Assembly: GCA_036874045.1 (NCBI GenBank)
Contig: CM072336.1
Coordinates: 15,433,001-15,497,000, forward strand
Direction: 5' to 3'
DNA: 64,000 nucleotides
Source: Cymodocea nodosa
Lineage: Eukaryota > Streptophyta > Magnoliopsida > Alismatales > Cymodoceaceae
Below the pieces are notes generated by a model. That model was not told where the DNA came from, made no database searches, and saw only the letters and a program-made list of their open reading frames with translations. Position 1 is the stretch's first letter; each line of letters opens with the position of its first letter. Positions 46,348-58,372 of this stretch are shown one piece after another. Made by a program: the position numbers and the translations under genes.

Positions 46348-48806
46348 GTAAACATTATGCTTTTGTACTAGTTGATGACTATTCTAGGTTTACTTGGGTT
46401 TACTTTCTAGCTAATAAAATTGAAGTATTTGAAATATTTAAGATATTCTGTAATAAAGTTCAGAATGAAAAAAATGTTAAAATTCAAAAACTTAGGAGTG
46501 ATCATGGTACAGAATTTGATAATGATCAAATAGACACCTTTTGTGAAGAATTGGGCATAGATCATAGGTAGTCATTTCCAAGAGCTCCTTCACAAAATGG
46601 GATAGTAGAATATAAAAACAAATCACTTTAGGAAATTTCCAGAACCATGTTAAATGAAAATAAGTTACCCCTATCTCTCTAGGAAGAAGCAATTCATACA
46701 GTATGTTATGTTATAAATAGAGACATCTAAGATCAATTTTAGATAAAACTCCTTATAAGATATGGTATAACAAGGTTCGCAAAATAAGTTATTTAAAATC
46801 CTTTGGGTGCAAGTGTTTTATTTTAAACACTAAGGAACGTAGAAACAAATTTAGAGCCAAATCAAATGAGAGTATTTTTGTTGGTTATTATATTAGAAGT
46901 AAGGCATATAGAGTATATAACAAATCGACAAAAACCATTGAGGAAACCTTGCATGTGAAATTTCATGAAAATTCTCATTTGGATATTAGACATGCTAAAA
47001 ACTTTGATTCAAAAATTCTCCTAGAAATGATACTAAATGATGTTGACAGAGAAATTGAGAGATTATCTGATGGAATAAGAAATATAAATTTAAATGATGA
47101 AGATTTAGAAGAAAATAATGTCATACCTATAGAAAATGTGGAACAACATAGAAATTGGCATTATGCTTCATCTCATCCTATTGATAAGATAATAAACGAT
47201 CCAAATCAAGGAGTTAGGACTAGGTCATTAGTAGTCAACATTTATGGTGCTTACTCATTTGTTTCTTTATTAGAATCTAAGAAAATTCAAGATGCCTTAG
47301 AAGATGAATTTTGGTATTTAGCTATGTAAGATGACCTAAATCAATTTATAAGAAATGAGGTATGGGATCTAGTTCCACCACCTGAAAATTAGTCTATAAT
47401 AGAAACAATGTGGGTATTTAGAAACAAAGTAGATAAGGATGGACATATAGTTAAAAATAAAGCTAGGTTAGTTACTCAAGGTTACAAGCAAGAGGAAGGA
47501 ATTGACTATGATGAAACATTTGCTCTTGTTGCTAGACTAAAATCAATACGAATTTTGTTAGCATATGCTTGTTACAAAGATTTCAAATTATATCAAATAG
47601 ATGTTAAGACTGCTTTTTTAAATGAATATATAAAAGAAGAAGTTTATGTAAAACAACCTCTAGGTTTTGAAGATTCAAAACATCTTGAGTATGTTTACAA
47701 GCTTAAAAAGGCACTATATGGCCTTAAACAAGCCCCTAGGTCTTGGTATGAGAGATTATTTAAATTTCTTATGGAAAAAGGGTATTCTATGGGAAAGGTA
47801 GATCACACTCTTTTTATCAAGATGGTCGAAAAAGATATATTGATAATTCAAATCTATGTAGATGACATCATATTTGGAGCAACAAATGATAAATTAGTTA
47901 AGTCTTTTTCAAAAGACATGACTAATCAATTTGAAATGAGTATGATGGGTGAACTATCATTTTTCCTAGGCTTACAAATTAAGTAGTTAAATCATGATAC
48001 TTTTATTTCACAAGAAAAATATACTCAAGATTTATTAAAGAGGTTTGAATTAGACAACACTAAAACAAAGAATACACCAATGAGTACTATCACTAAGTTG
48101 GATAAAGATGACTCTGGAAAAACTGTAGATATAAAACAATATAGAAGTATGATTGGTTCATTACTTTATTTAACAACTAGCAGACTAGATATTATGTTTA
48201 GTGTGTGTACTTATGCTAGATATCAATATAATCCTAAAGAATCACACCTACTTGTTGTTAAACAAATCTTTAAATATCTATTAGGAACCATCAATTTTGG
48301 ATTGTTTTACTTTAAACACAGTTCTCTAAATTTAATAGGTTATAGTGATGTTGATTTCGTAGGATGTAAGTTTGAAAGAAAAAGCACTAGTGGCACATGT
48401 CAATTATTAGGAAATTCTTTAGTGTCATGGTTTAGCAAAAAGTAAAATTATATAGCATTATCTACAACTGAAGCTGAATATATAGCTGCTGCACTTTGTT
48501 GTGCTCAAATCCTGTGGATCAAACAAACTATAAAAGATTTTAATTTAGCCTATGAACCAACTAAGATTTTCTGTGATAGTAGTTCTGCAATAAGTTTGTC
48601 TAAAAATCTTGTCTTACATTTACGAGATAAACATATAGAAGTTTGACATCATTTTCTAAGGGATAATGTTATAAAAGGAAAATTAGTATTAAATTTTGTT
48701 CCTACCACAGAACAATTAGTAGATCTATTTACAAAACCCTTAGATGAAAATACATTTTCAAAATTACAATTAGAACTTGGTATCTATAGGTTATCTGATG
48801 TTTAAT
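46348..48806 (+). pseudogene. Element D integrase, RT and RNase H
   Basis: Integrase resumes with FVLVDDYSRFTWVYFLANK (about 46361) and LRSDHGTEFDND (about 46492). RT has [15 protein letters not shown] (about 47480), [12 protein letters not shown] (about 47598), [19 protein letters not shown] (about 47705) and [11 protein letters not shown] (about 47850). RNase H has YSDVDFVGCKFERKSTSG (about 48340) and STTEAEYIAA (about 48460), ending YRLSDV at 48806. The motifs are SIRE-type. Broken. Confidence 0.88.
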
Positions 48807-48987
48807 TTGTCTTGTTCATTACATAATATTTTGGTTTGTTACAAAGTAGCTTTGGAATTTAAATTTCTTTATTTAAAAAAAAAAAATATCTATTTTAGAA
48901 TTATTGTTTACTAGTAGTTAAGAATTTATGAAATTCTGATTTTTATTGAAGTCAATTTATTTAAGAAAAAAAATTCAGAAATATTAC
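48807..48987 (+). other. Element D region just after pol
   Basis: AT-rich, with an A12 run near 48880; no gene seen. It is interrupted at 48988 by the inverted solo LTR and continues at 50198. Confidence 0.5.
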
Positions 48988-50197
48988 TATAGGATCGTCT
49001 GTATCACAAGAGGGGAGGGTAAATTGTGTCTTTAATAATTAAAATACTAGCGGATAAAATAAGAGCACAAAACACTCGTAAATGAAATTTTATTCTTTAT
49101 GTAAGGACAAAATTTACAATATCTTTTCAGATCAATTCCCTTCTTGACGGTTTTGATACAGAAATGTTCGATATACAATTCAAATAGGAAAACAAAGCTC
49201 TTATTCAAAACTAATTTTGAATTGTATAAAACCTGATATTTATGCACGTAGCTCATTTCCTTCTTTTTGCTAAGCTTCTATATCTCTTCTTCTCTAGTTA
49301 TCGAATTTCCAGACTTCTTGCGTTTGCAGCTCATTTTCTGAAATTGCTTGGAATTTCGAACTTCTTCTAATGTTAGAGAACTTTTCTAGATATGAATATT
49401 CAAACTTGACCTTTTAGTTTGGGATCCAGATTGAATATTCAGACTTGGTTTTTGAGATTGGGATCCCCTGTTGTAATGTAGCTCGTATTCTCTATTTGTA
49501 GTCGAACTCTGTTGTCTTTCACGTTTAGCATGTTCATCCACTTAATCCACAATCCATAATTCATGATCCACGTACTAATTTTTTCTTTAATCCAAATTAC
49601 TATCTTTTTGAGTTTCCACTTTCTCCACAATCATTTTGAATTTCCATGATCTCCACTCATAGATATATCGAGAATTTTTATCTTCCTGGAGTCTTGTAGA
49701 ATATCTTCTAAGTCTTCGATTTAGTCGAACATTTATCCTTTAAGTCCTGTCAAAACTCGAACACTTATCCTTTAACTCTTCGAGTTTTTGCACCTGCAAA
49801 ACACGTGACTAAACAAAGAAACTTATCTATTTGTTAGTCCTTTTATAAAACTCGAACAGTTATCTATCCATGCGTGTAAAAACTCAAACAGTTATCTAAT
49901 TATTCGATTTTTCATTACTGAACGCACATGGAAAACACGTGATAACTTAAAACATTAAAACACACATGCAGATAACTTAACTATACAAGTTTTTAATATA
50001 AAGTATTCGACAAAAATGAAACATTAACTATTCGAAAGTTTAACTATTGCAAATCTAACTCTTTGGAAATCTTTAATTTATCCGACATAAAAATGAAACT
50101 TTTCGATAATTTGTTAACTAGTATACTTAGAGAATATTATGTAGACTTATTTAAAAACGTTAATAAAGCATATATCATCAAAATTAAATACCTAACA
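48988..50197 (-). repeat. Inverted solo LTR of the D family with target duplication
   Basis: It is a 1210-bp LTR, minus-oriented, starting TGTTAGGTATTTAATTTTG at 50197 and ending near GACGATCCTATA. It matches the 1209-bp D 3' LTR in reverse. The flanks ATTAC (48983-48987) and GTTAC (50198-50202) agree at 4 of 5 positions. There is no internal region, so it is the product of LTR-LTR recombination after insertion. Confidence 0.88.
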
Positions 50198-50202
50198 GTT
50201 AC

Positions 50203-50938
50203 TTAAGGGAAGTTGATTTAATTCAATATGAGTGCCAATTGTATTTTTGTTACTTATGTATATGCCATTATAGAGATTTTAACTAGAAAATACATAGAAA
50301 ATATGTATCATTTATTAAAGGAAAGTTATTAACATACTATTAGAAAAATTAAGTCTTTAGATTGCCTCTTATTCAATTTACTATCTTGTTTTCTTGTTTG
50401 TCTACAATTTCTTGATTAATTAAGTCTGTTGGGGGATCTTAAACCCTAGTCACTTAAACTAATTGGTTTGAGATGTGTTGACTGAAAGCTCATTTTACAA
50501 GTAATTTAGATTCTATTTAATATAAAAAAAAAGGTTACCTGTTCTCACTTATCATTGAGTAACTAGTTATCTTTCCCCTAAGTAAGGGATTGTGATCACA
50601 GAAAAAGATGATATTGTGTGAGGTAATACATAAAATCAAAAAAAAAAGGTGCAATGTACTCAAGCTTAATTTATTTTACAAGTGTTATAACAATTCTACT
50701 ATAATCTGTGCATATAATCTTTGTTATTTTTCTTTGTTATTATCTATCCTTTACACATAATGTAATGCATTTATTTTCTTAAGTTCATGTACTCATTATT
50801 GAATTTTTTTAAGTTACCTGAAGGTATATCTTTATGAATTTTCTTTTATAAACTGAATAAAATAGAAGTCTGAAAGTCTAAATTGTTAAATCTACTACTT
50901 ATTTATGTATTTAAATTAAAAAAGAAGAAGAAAGACTT
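50203..50938 (+). other. Element D 3' region, no gene seen
   Basis: AT-rich non-coding sequence with poly-A runs near 50524 and 50638; no ORF of interest. Confidence 0.5.
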
Positions 50939-51150
50939 AAATCTATTAGGGCTTCGCAACCTAATTTAAGTACGCTAGATTTTGAACTTAAATGACAAAT
51001 CTATTAGGGCTTCGCAATCTAATTTAAGTACACTAGATTTTGAACTTAAATGACAAATCTATTAGGGCTTCGCAACTTAGTTTAAGTACGCTAGATTTTG
51101 AACTTTAATGACAAATCTATTAGGGCTTGGCAACCTAATATTAAGTATGC
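50939..51150. repeat. 58-bp tandem repeat, 3.6 copies
   Basis: Units begin at 50939, 50997, 51055 and 51113, each starting AAATCTATTAGGGCTT and containing AGTACGCTAGATTTTGAACT. Units differ at only a few positions. The array is in the pol-to-env-position region of element D. Confidence 0.92.
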
Positions 51151-51189
51151 CATATATTCTCTAGACTACATTTATGTAGGGGGAGCAAT

Positions 51190-51560
51190 TTATCATGTGA
51201 GAATTCAACCATTATAATTAAAATTTGCACTATTATATGCTTTAATGGAAGAATCGCATAATTTCAAGAAATTAACATTAATTAAGTATATTTCTCAACT
51301 ATCAGTGAATTACAGGCTTTTCACTTCTTAAGTATACGAATTTTTTGTTATTTTGGAGAGTTATATTGCATGTACCAGACAGTTATGTTTTAAACGACTA
51401 AATAATATTTTATTATTTCCTAGAGTACACATGTTGCAATCTTAATGCATGACTTAAGTGGATGTTCGGTAAGTTATTTGGTAACTATCTGAAATACATC
51501 TGAGTATTAGATAGTTAGGTTTGTAAGTATCTGAAATATCTAAACTCGTTAAGTTAGAAT
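51190..51560 (+). repeat. Athila-type LTR U3 fragment within element D
   Basis: CATGTGAGAATTCAACC, ATTATATGCTTTAATGGAAG and the TTATTATTTCCTAGAGTACAC block track the G3 LTR from about 58440 to 58800. Divergence is high and the ends are ragged, so this is an old fragment or a segment shared between families. Confidence 0.5.
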
Positions 51561-52078
51561 TATGCACATGTTGAATTTAATTGCTTTATTATGTCTCCTA
51601 TTGAAACTCGAACAGTTATACTTAAGTCTTCGACTTTTACACATATCCATCAGAGAAACTCGAACAGTTAAGTTATTATTATTATATTTTTATGAAAGAC
51701 TTAAAATCTGACAATAATTATTCTAGTTTGTCGTATAGTTATGTGCTTTACTACTCACAAAACTCAAATAGTTAGCATAAATCTTCGAGTTTTCTCATTT
51801 TTACTTAGTAGTTATTTTCTTTACACGAACAGTTACGCTTAGTCTTCCACTTTTGTCGGTTGTAAAACTCGTATAATTATTGTAAGCATTCAAGTTATTT
51901 ATCAATAACAAATCTTATATTTATAATTTCAATGATTGAATCTGTTTATCCATTTATAAACTCGAAGAGTTATAAATATTTTACGAACAACCTTACGAGT
52001 TTCTACCTTGGTAAAACCCTAGTTTCACAATCTTTACTTCCACTAAGTTCTATAGTGAACAGCGAAGATTAATCAACA
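51561..52078 (+). other. Motif-rich region upstream of the D accessory ORF
   Basis: No gene. Repeated AACTCGAACAGTTA and TTCGAGTTTT words (51605, 51660, 51760, 51905) resemble those of the D LTR. TAAAACCCTAGTTT at about 52013-52026 contains a telo-box (AAACCCTA), just upstream of the ORF start at 52079. Confidence 0.5.
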
Positions 52079-54646
52079 ATGTTTGGACGTGGACGAGGAC
52101 GTGGTAGAATGACAAAAGTGCAGAAAAGAGAGATGGAACTTCAGAAGATAGAAAGTGAAATCAACGACATTTACTGAAGGTATACTTTTTCTAATGAAGT
52201 ACTACATGAAATTAGAAAAGTTGTTCAAGATGAGAAAAAATTTTGTTGGAAATTTATTAGAAACCATGCTTAAACACAGTTTAGACTAAAACAGATCGAA
52301 CTTTACACGTTACAAATGTAGAAACGAACTTTACAACCTAACCCTGCGATTGTTACAAGTTCTGGACAAGTACTTGAAAAATTGGTACAGTCTATTACTT
52401 ATTATGGAAAGAAAGGGGACCAATGATAGAAAATGCCAATAGGGAATTAGAATCTTTGTATTCCCAATATTATTTTCCCCCAGCATTTTTAGACGACATT
52501 CAACAATTTATTGATGAACAAAAAAATGCCATTTGGAAAATGGGCCTTTCAAGTGAAGGACAAAAAGTTTATCAACTAAAAATGGTAGACATTGAGAGCT
52601 TAAAACTCTATATTCCATTATTACAACCTAGGCATCATGGTGAAGGACCATCAAGACCACAAGTGCCTTTAACAATAGAAATTAAGAAAACTTTAGAACC
52701 TCCTAAACAACTAGACACACTACAAACATATAGTCGGAAAAAGAAGAAGACAATAGAATATTTTGGACTGACTACAGGTTTACAAGGCATATTGCAGCAA
52801 AGAGAGGAATCGTAGAAAAATGGAAAACTATATTCCATTGCACAAGCTGGATAGGATTTTGTTTCATGAATCCCAACAGATGTGACAAATATCGGATTAC
52901 AAGCATACACTCTAAGGTATTGTGTCACATTAGTGCATAATGTTTCTTTTAATACAATAGACAGTTTTTCACATCATGCTGTAAGCCAACATTGTTTTCC
53001 TACGAAAAGAGAACATGTAGGAAATTTTGATGATATATATACAGATGATATCAATTTTGATGACATAGACATTGAGTCTATGAATTTTGAAGATATTTCA
53101 TTTGAAGAAGAATATACAGATATTCTTCCTCTTACTATATCTCGGATAGAGACTTTTGATTTTTGGTATAGTTGATTATACTACATTTTATACATGTGGT
53201 TATGTCTATTACAATATATAATATATTTGTTGATAAATGTATATAACCAACAAACTACACAGTTACAAATAGAATATAACACTGCCAATGTCTCAATTAT
53301 AGAAATTTCAGAAATACAGGATGATTCTATTACACAAACAGATATAGAACATTCTTTCATACAGAGACAGTTGTTGTATAAACCAATTATAGAAATAAAT
53401 GTTGTTGATAAACAGAATAGTACAGAAAGTGTTGATACTAATATGTTTCAAGAAGATCAAATAGAGGAAATTCGGTAGATTATTGATACGATAATAATAG
53501 ATATTTCAGACATTTATACTAGCTTTGATAGAAATTCCACCAGTTTTAAAAGATCTGAAAATATAGATGCTGCTGATAATATTGAAACAAGTCCCACATC
53601 AAAACATCATGATAAGAAAATACCTAATCTTGAATAGAATTTAGACGAAAATACATTGTTATGGTTCAAAAATAGTTCCTGTTATGAAAAATTTTAGACA
53701 TATAAAACTTTTACAGTTTTATATTCACAACCAGTTAAGTTTGAAGGATGGCACATACACAAGAAATGTTTGAATTTCAAGGCTTGTTGACTTTGCTTCC
53801 ACAACAGCTAGGCTGTCTTGTTACACGAGAAATTATAAGTTGTTTTTACTAAAACTTAACAGTGGAAGAAGGTATTCTTGTTTCTAATATACAAGACTAC
53901 GATATATTTAACTCTAGAATTACTTTATCAAGTACTTGGTCTGAAAAATAAAGGAGTTAAATTATCAGAAAGAAAACAGGTTTATCAGTTGGGATGGGAC
54001 ATTAAAAGTTTTGCCAAAGATCTGACTGCCAACAATCCAATGAGATTATTAAATGACATAAATGGCCAAGCATGTTTTATTACAAAAATACTGCATGTTT
54101 TACTCTTTCAAAGGTTTGGTCATTGTATAAAAGTTGGTAGATGCTGTCTTTATGCTACATATGCATTAATTAACTATATACAGGTGAACTGTTATGATGT
54201 TTTTATTTCTCATCTCTTAAACTTGTAGAGTAAATTATTTTATGGTGGCACACTTTGAGAATTGTGGCAAGTCAAACAGATATTACACCTTGGCCACAGA
54301 AAAGATTAAAATCAAGATCTTTTTCTGCAAATGAACTACAAAAATACCAAGAAGCAAATACACCTGTAATTCGACAGCAACAACAACAGGATCGGCAAAA
54401 TCAGTTACAACACCAACAACAACAGTCAACATAGTTTTCAAAACAACAACATACAGATACAAATATAGGTAAACATACAGAGTTCCATACAGACATAATA
54501 CTGAATTTTTACAGCAACCGTCACAAGTTTCACAAACTGATTTAGATCAAGCAATAGTTGATCAAATAAACAAAGTAAGTACAAAAATTGCAAAGCAAAT
54601 TTCAGATACTCTGATCAATATTTTTCGAAGACGAAGAGGCTTGTGA
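52079..54646 (+). pseudogene. Element D accessory ORF in the envelope position
   Basis: It starts MFGRGRGRGRMTKVQ at 52079, followed by a charged coiled-coil region and a middle part with ADFD-like acidic repeats (NFDDIDIESMNFEDISFEEE about 53050). A segment follows that resembles Athila ORF3: FEFQGLL (about 53770), LELLYQVLGLKNKG (about 53911), LLNDINGQACFITK (about 54046), INYIQVNCYDVFISHL (about 54169). A glutamine-rich stretch (about 54370-54430) and a basic end (NIFRRRRGL, 54646) finish it. No signal peptide or clear envelope features are seen. The relatives A and C have nothing here. Broken, with about ten breaks; function unknown. Confidence 0.65.
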
Positions 54647-54970
54647 TTATACAAATTATGTATTGCATGATTTATTTATTGTAATTTGTTACCAAAACTT
54701 ACTTATGTAAAGCAATCGCATTATGTAAACTGTTTATTGCATTTAATGATCATATACTTGTTTTTGACAATTTATGTTTAAAACAGTTTTATTTAAATTG
54801 TTTATTCTTATCCATAACAATTGTGCATGTTTAAAAATGTCGTTTTAAACAATATATACTTAGCAAGTTTTTCTTTCTTACATTTTATTTACTTTTTTAT
54901 AATGTCAAAAAGGGAGAGAAGATAGATTATTTGACTTATTAGATTTTGACATCATCAAAAAGGGGGAGAT
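54647..54970 (+). other. Element D 3' untranslated region and polypurine tracts
   Basis: AT-rich, no gene. It ends with TCAAAAAGGGAGAGAAG (about 54905) and ATCATCAAAAAGGGGGAGAT (to 54970), the typical SIRE double polypurine arrangement. Confidence 0.75.
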
Positions 54971-56179
54971 TGTTAGGAATTTTGTTTTGATGATAAATGC
55001 TTTATTAAAGTTTATAAAATAAGTCTAAATAATATTCTCTAAGTATAATAGTTACATAATTAAATGTTGAAAAGTTATCGGAAAGTTTCATTTTAATTTC
55101 GAATAGTTAGATTTTCGAATAGTTAAAGTTTTTGGATAGTTAGAATTTTAGACAGTTAAACTTTCAGATAGTTAACGTTTCAATTTAGTCGAAGAGTTAT
55201 GTTAAAAACTCGTATAGTTAAGTTATCTAAACATGTCTTTTTAATGTTTTAAGTTTTCACGTGTTTTCCATGTGCGTTCGATATTAAAAATCGAAGAGTT
55301 AGATAACTGTTCGAATTTTTATACACATGGATAGATAACTGTTCGAGTTTTATAAAAAGACTAATGAACAAATAAGTTTTCTTCTATGTTCAGTCACGTG
55401 TTTTGCAGGTGCAAAAACTTGAAGAGTTACGAATAAGTGTTCGAGTTTTTATAGGACTTAAAGGAGTGTTCGACTAAAATGAAGACCTAGAAAATATTCT
55501 ACAAGTCTCCAGGAAGATAAAGTTTCGATGAATCTATAAGTGGAGATCGTGGAAATTCAAAATGATAGTGGAGAAAGTGGAAATTCAAAAAGATAGTGGA
55601 AAATCGTGGATTATAGATTAAGTGGATGAACATGTTGAACGTGTAATGAGGAAAAGTTCGACTACTAATAAAGAGTACGAGCTACATTACAATGAAGATC
55701 CCCAATCTCAAAAAACAAGTCTGAATATTCAATCTAGATCCCAAATTGAAAAATGAAGTCTGAATATTCATATCTAGAAAAGTTCTCCAACATCAGAAGA
55801 AGTTTGAAATTCCAAGCAATTTCAGAAAAGGAGCTACAAACGCAAGAAGTTTGGAAATTTGACAATTGGAGAAGAAGAGATACAGAAGCTGAGTAAAAAG
55901 AAGGAAAGGAGCTACATGCATAAAGATCAGGTTTTATACAATTCGAAATTAGTTTTGAATAAAGACTTCATTTTCTATTTGAATTGTATATCGAACATTA
56001 TTGTATCAAAATCGTCAAGAAGGGAATTGAGATGAAAAGATATTGTAAATTCTTTCTTTAAAGTTAATAAAGAACAGAATTTTATTTACGAGTATTTTGC
56101 GCTCTTGTTTTATCCACTGGTAATTTTAATTACTAAAGACACAATTCACCCCCCCCTCTTGTGATACAACGATCCTACA
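54971..56179 (+). repeat. Element D 3' LTR, 1209 bp
   Basis: It starts TGTTAGGAATTTTG and ends GATCCTACA. U3 has five or six direct copies of TTTCGAATAGTTA-type words at 55075-55190 and TCGAGTTTTATA words near 55340. The two 31-bp tandem units lie near 55555-55605. Confidence 0.92.
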
Positions 56180-56449
56180 TTGCTGAAGCTTTGCTCTAAA
56201 TAAACAACTATTGATGGATGAAGTTGAATCAGTTACTTCTCCTTCCAGTTCCCCCAATGAGTTCTCTTGTGTCTTCTCAATTGCTAGTAACCAGTAAATA
56301 ACATTCAATTCTATAGTTATAATGCACGTCCATAATGTAGATGAATCTCATTGTAATAACGTGTCTTGTAATGTGCGATATGGTTCCTATTTTTATGGAT
56401 GCGTGTTCCAATTCTCATTTTTAAATTTCAATAACCACTAAACCTACGA
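56180..56449. other. Unassigned 270 bp between element D and G2
   Basis: It is less repetitive than its surroundings. A minus-strand frame (LAIEKTQENSLGELEGE, about 56285-56235) looks coding-like, but it is short and runs into the D LTR. It could be target DNA from a host gene fragment; I do not recognise it. Confidence 0.3.
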
Positions 56450-58372
56450 AGTTTCGTTCATGGAGAAAAGAATAACTGTTTAGTTAACTCCACAAACTAA
56501 CTTCATTGAGTTACAGTTAACTCAACGGAATGACCTCAGTTACTATTCCTAACTTAACGAACTAACCTCGTTGAGTTACTGCTAACTCAACGGACTAGCT
56601 TCAAGCTTCTATTTGCTAACTTCACAAACTAACTTTGTTGAATTACAAATAACTCAACAAAATGACCTAATATTTTACTATTGACTTCATGGAGTTAAGG
56701 TTAACTTCATGAACTAACTTCGTTGAGTTAATACTTAGCAAATTTCCTAAGAAACTTACTTTTCATATTAACTTCTATATTTCTTTTCCTACATATTATC
56801 AACTTAAATAAAGTTAAATACATTACATTAATGCAATCTTCCAATTTAAATTCGAACATATATGCATATTTAACTCATAGTTCATTTCTTATTATGCAGA
56901 AATTAAATTTTACTTTTCAATATGCAAATATATTTAGACATTATCAAATCATTGTGAATTTAAGCACATCATTCATAAAATTTTAAAAACTTGTCCTACA
57001 AAGCTTTAAACAACCATATATACAAAATTTATCTTCAATACAATTCTAAATTAAATCATTCATTCACAAACATACAAATTTAGAAGAATATCGATGTTCA
57101 AAAATTCATTTACAAATATAGTTTTCATTACATTTAGTCAAACATTTTATATTACAAGTAGATGAATAATACATTTAATCTTTCTTCCTAAATTCATCTA
57201 CTTCTTCCTAGAGCTTTTCTAATTGTTGTTCTAATTGATTTATCTATTCTATAGCTCTTGTAAATTCTCTAGAAGGTCCAGCAACAGAAGCAACAACAAC
57301 ATTATAATTTCTATATTTTTTCACAAAAATGGTTCTAGATGTTATCTTCTTGGATGTCCATTTCATGAAGTCAATTCCTTCCACCATCAATAGTGGAATC
57401 AGATCTCCATAAAATAATTTTTTCTTTACTACTCTCAGCTTGGAGATTAATACTTTGCACCAATTTACTTGAATTTTGTTAACTACATAGGTGGCTCACT
57501 TGACAAATTGATTGAGTTCAATGTCGTGGCCTTGTCTTTGATAAATAGTTTTTACTAGTATAGTTGCCACCATGTGTATCTTTCTATTTAAATACTTCAT
57601 TCTATTAAGTAATGGCACACGAGGGTCACTAGCTATACACTACTTAATTTCCTGTTCAGTCCATTTTATTGTAGTTGTTTCTTCCAGAATTTCAATTCCT
57701 TCAGTCTTTAATCTAAATAAGTTGTCGAGAAGATTGGGTGTTATCTATATATTAACTTCCTCCACATTTGAAAATAAATTTCCTTCTTCCTCTCTTAAAT
57801 TTGCATAAAAATAGGATGCTAGATTATCATAAACTACATGCCCTTTTTGATTTGGAATAAATTCTAGTAGGCCCTGTAATTCAAATAATTCTTTAATATC
57901 TTCTATTCTAGTCTAATCTACTAGTATACTGTAAATAATGTTGTACCCCTTTATTTCTTGATACTTATTGTATGCTTCCCAACTCTAAAAATGAACTTCA
58001 TTCAGAATTGTTGCTTTAGACGAGTTAGGGATTTGAATTTGTTGCTCCACAAGGGTTTGTTCTTCAAATTCTTCTTCAAAATGCAAAACTTGATGTTGTA
58101 CCTATTGCTAAAAATATTCCGAAGATTCCTGAATTTCAGTTTTGAATTGTGGTGGAGAACGTACAAAACTTCCACACTTTTATCTTGTATTTCCTCTATA
58201 AATTGCTGAAGAGTTTCTCCCTTTTTAGTGGAATCTGTCAAATCATTTTCTTCTTGTTCTATGATTTCCTATTTAGCTTCTTCTTTTTCTTCTTCTCTTT
58301 CTTCTTCCTCCTCACAACCAATCTCCGATGTTACCGTTTTTTCTAAATCACTTGCAGATTGGGATGGAGACT
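56450..58372 (-). mobile_element. G2: Athila-type fragment (ORF3 and 3' region)
   Basis: The minus-strand ORF3 part (about 58372-57190) parallels G3 ORF3: acidic EEEREEEKEE tract (about 58290), LQQFIEEIQDKS (about 58205), and the closing coiled coil INQLEQQLEKL (about 57240). The 3' region (57190-56450) carries AACTCAACGGANT and TTCGTTGAGTTA words like those at 63900-64000. G3 begins inside its ORF3 at 58373. Everything 5' of ORF3 is absent. Broken, about eight breaks. Confidence 0.8.

Larger units (their letters stand above)
32670..56179 (+). mobile_element. Element D: long SIRE-like Ty1-copia with an envelope-position ORF, twice invaded
   Basis: Parts in order: partial 5' LTR (32670-33331), primer site, gag (33450-34960), inserted Athila element G1, integrase-RT-RNase H (46348-48806), an inverted solo LTR (48988-50197), a long 3' region with a 58-bp tandem repeat, a large ORF region (52079-54646), polypurine tract and 3' LTR (54971-56179). 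Without the invaders it is about 10.9 kb, in the range of SIRE/Maximus elements known for an env-like ORF. LTR divergence is about 6% by eye. Broken, with about twenty breaks; protease and GAG-pre-integrase are not seen. Confidence 0.8.

Noticed and set aside
56126-56308. 60-codon minus ORF with coding-like text
   Set aside because: It overlaps the terminus of the D LTR and has no recognised domain; kept only as unassigned sequence.
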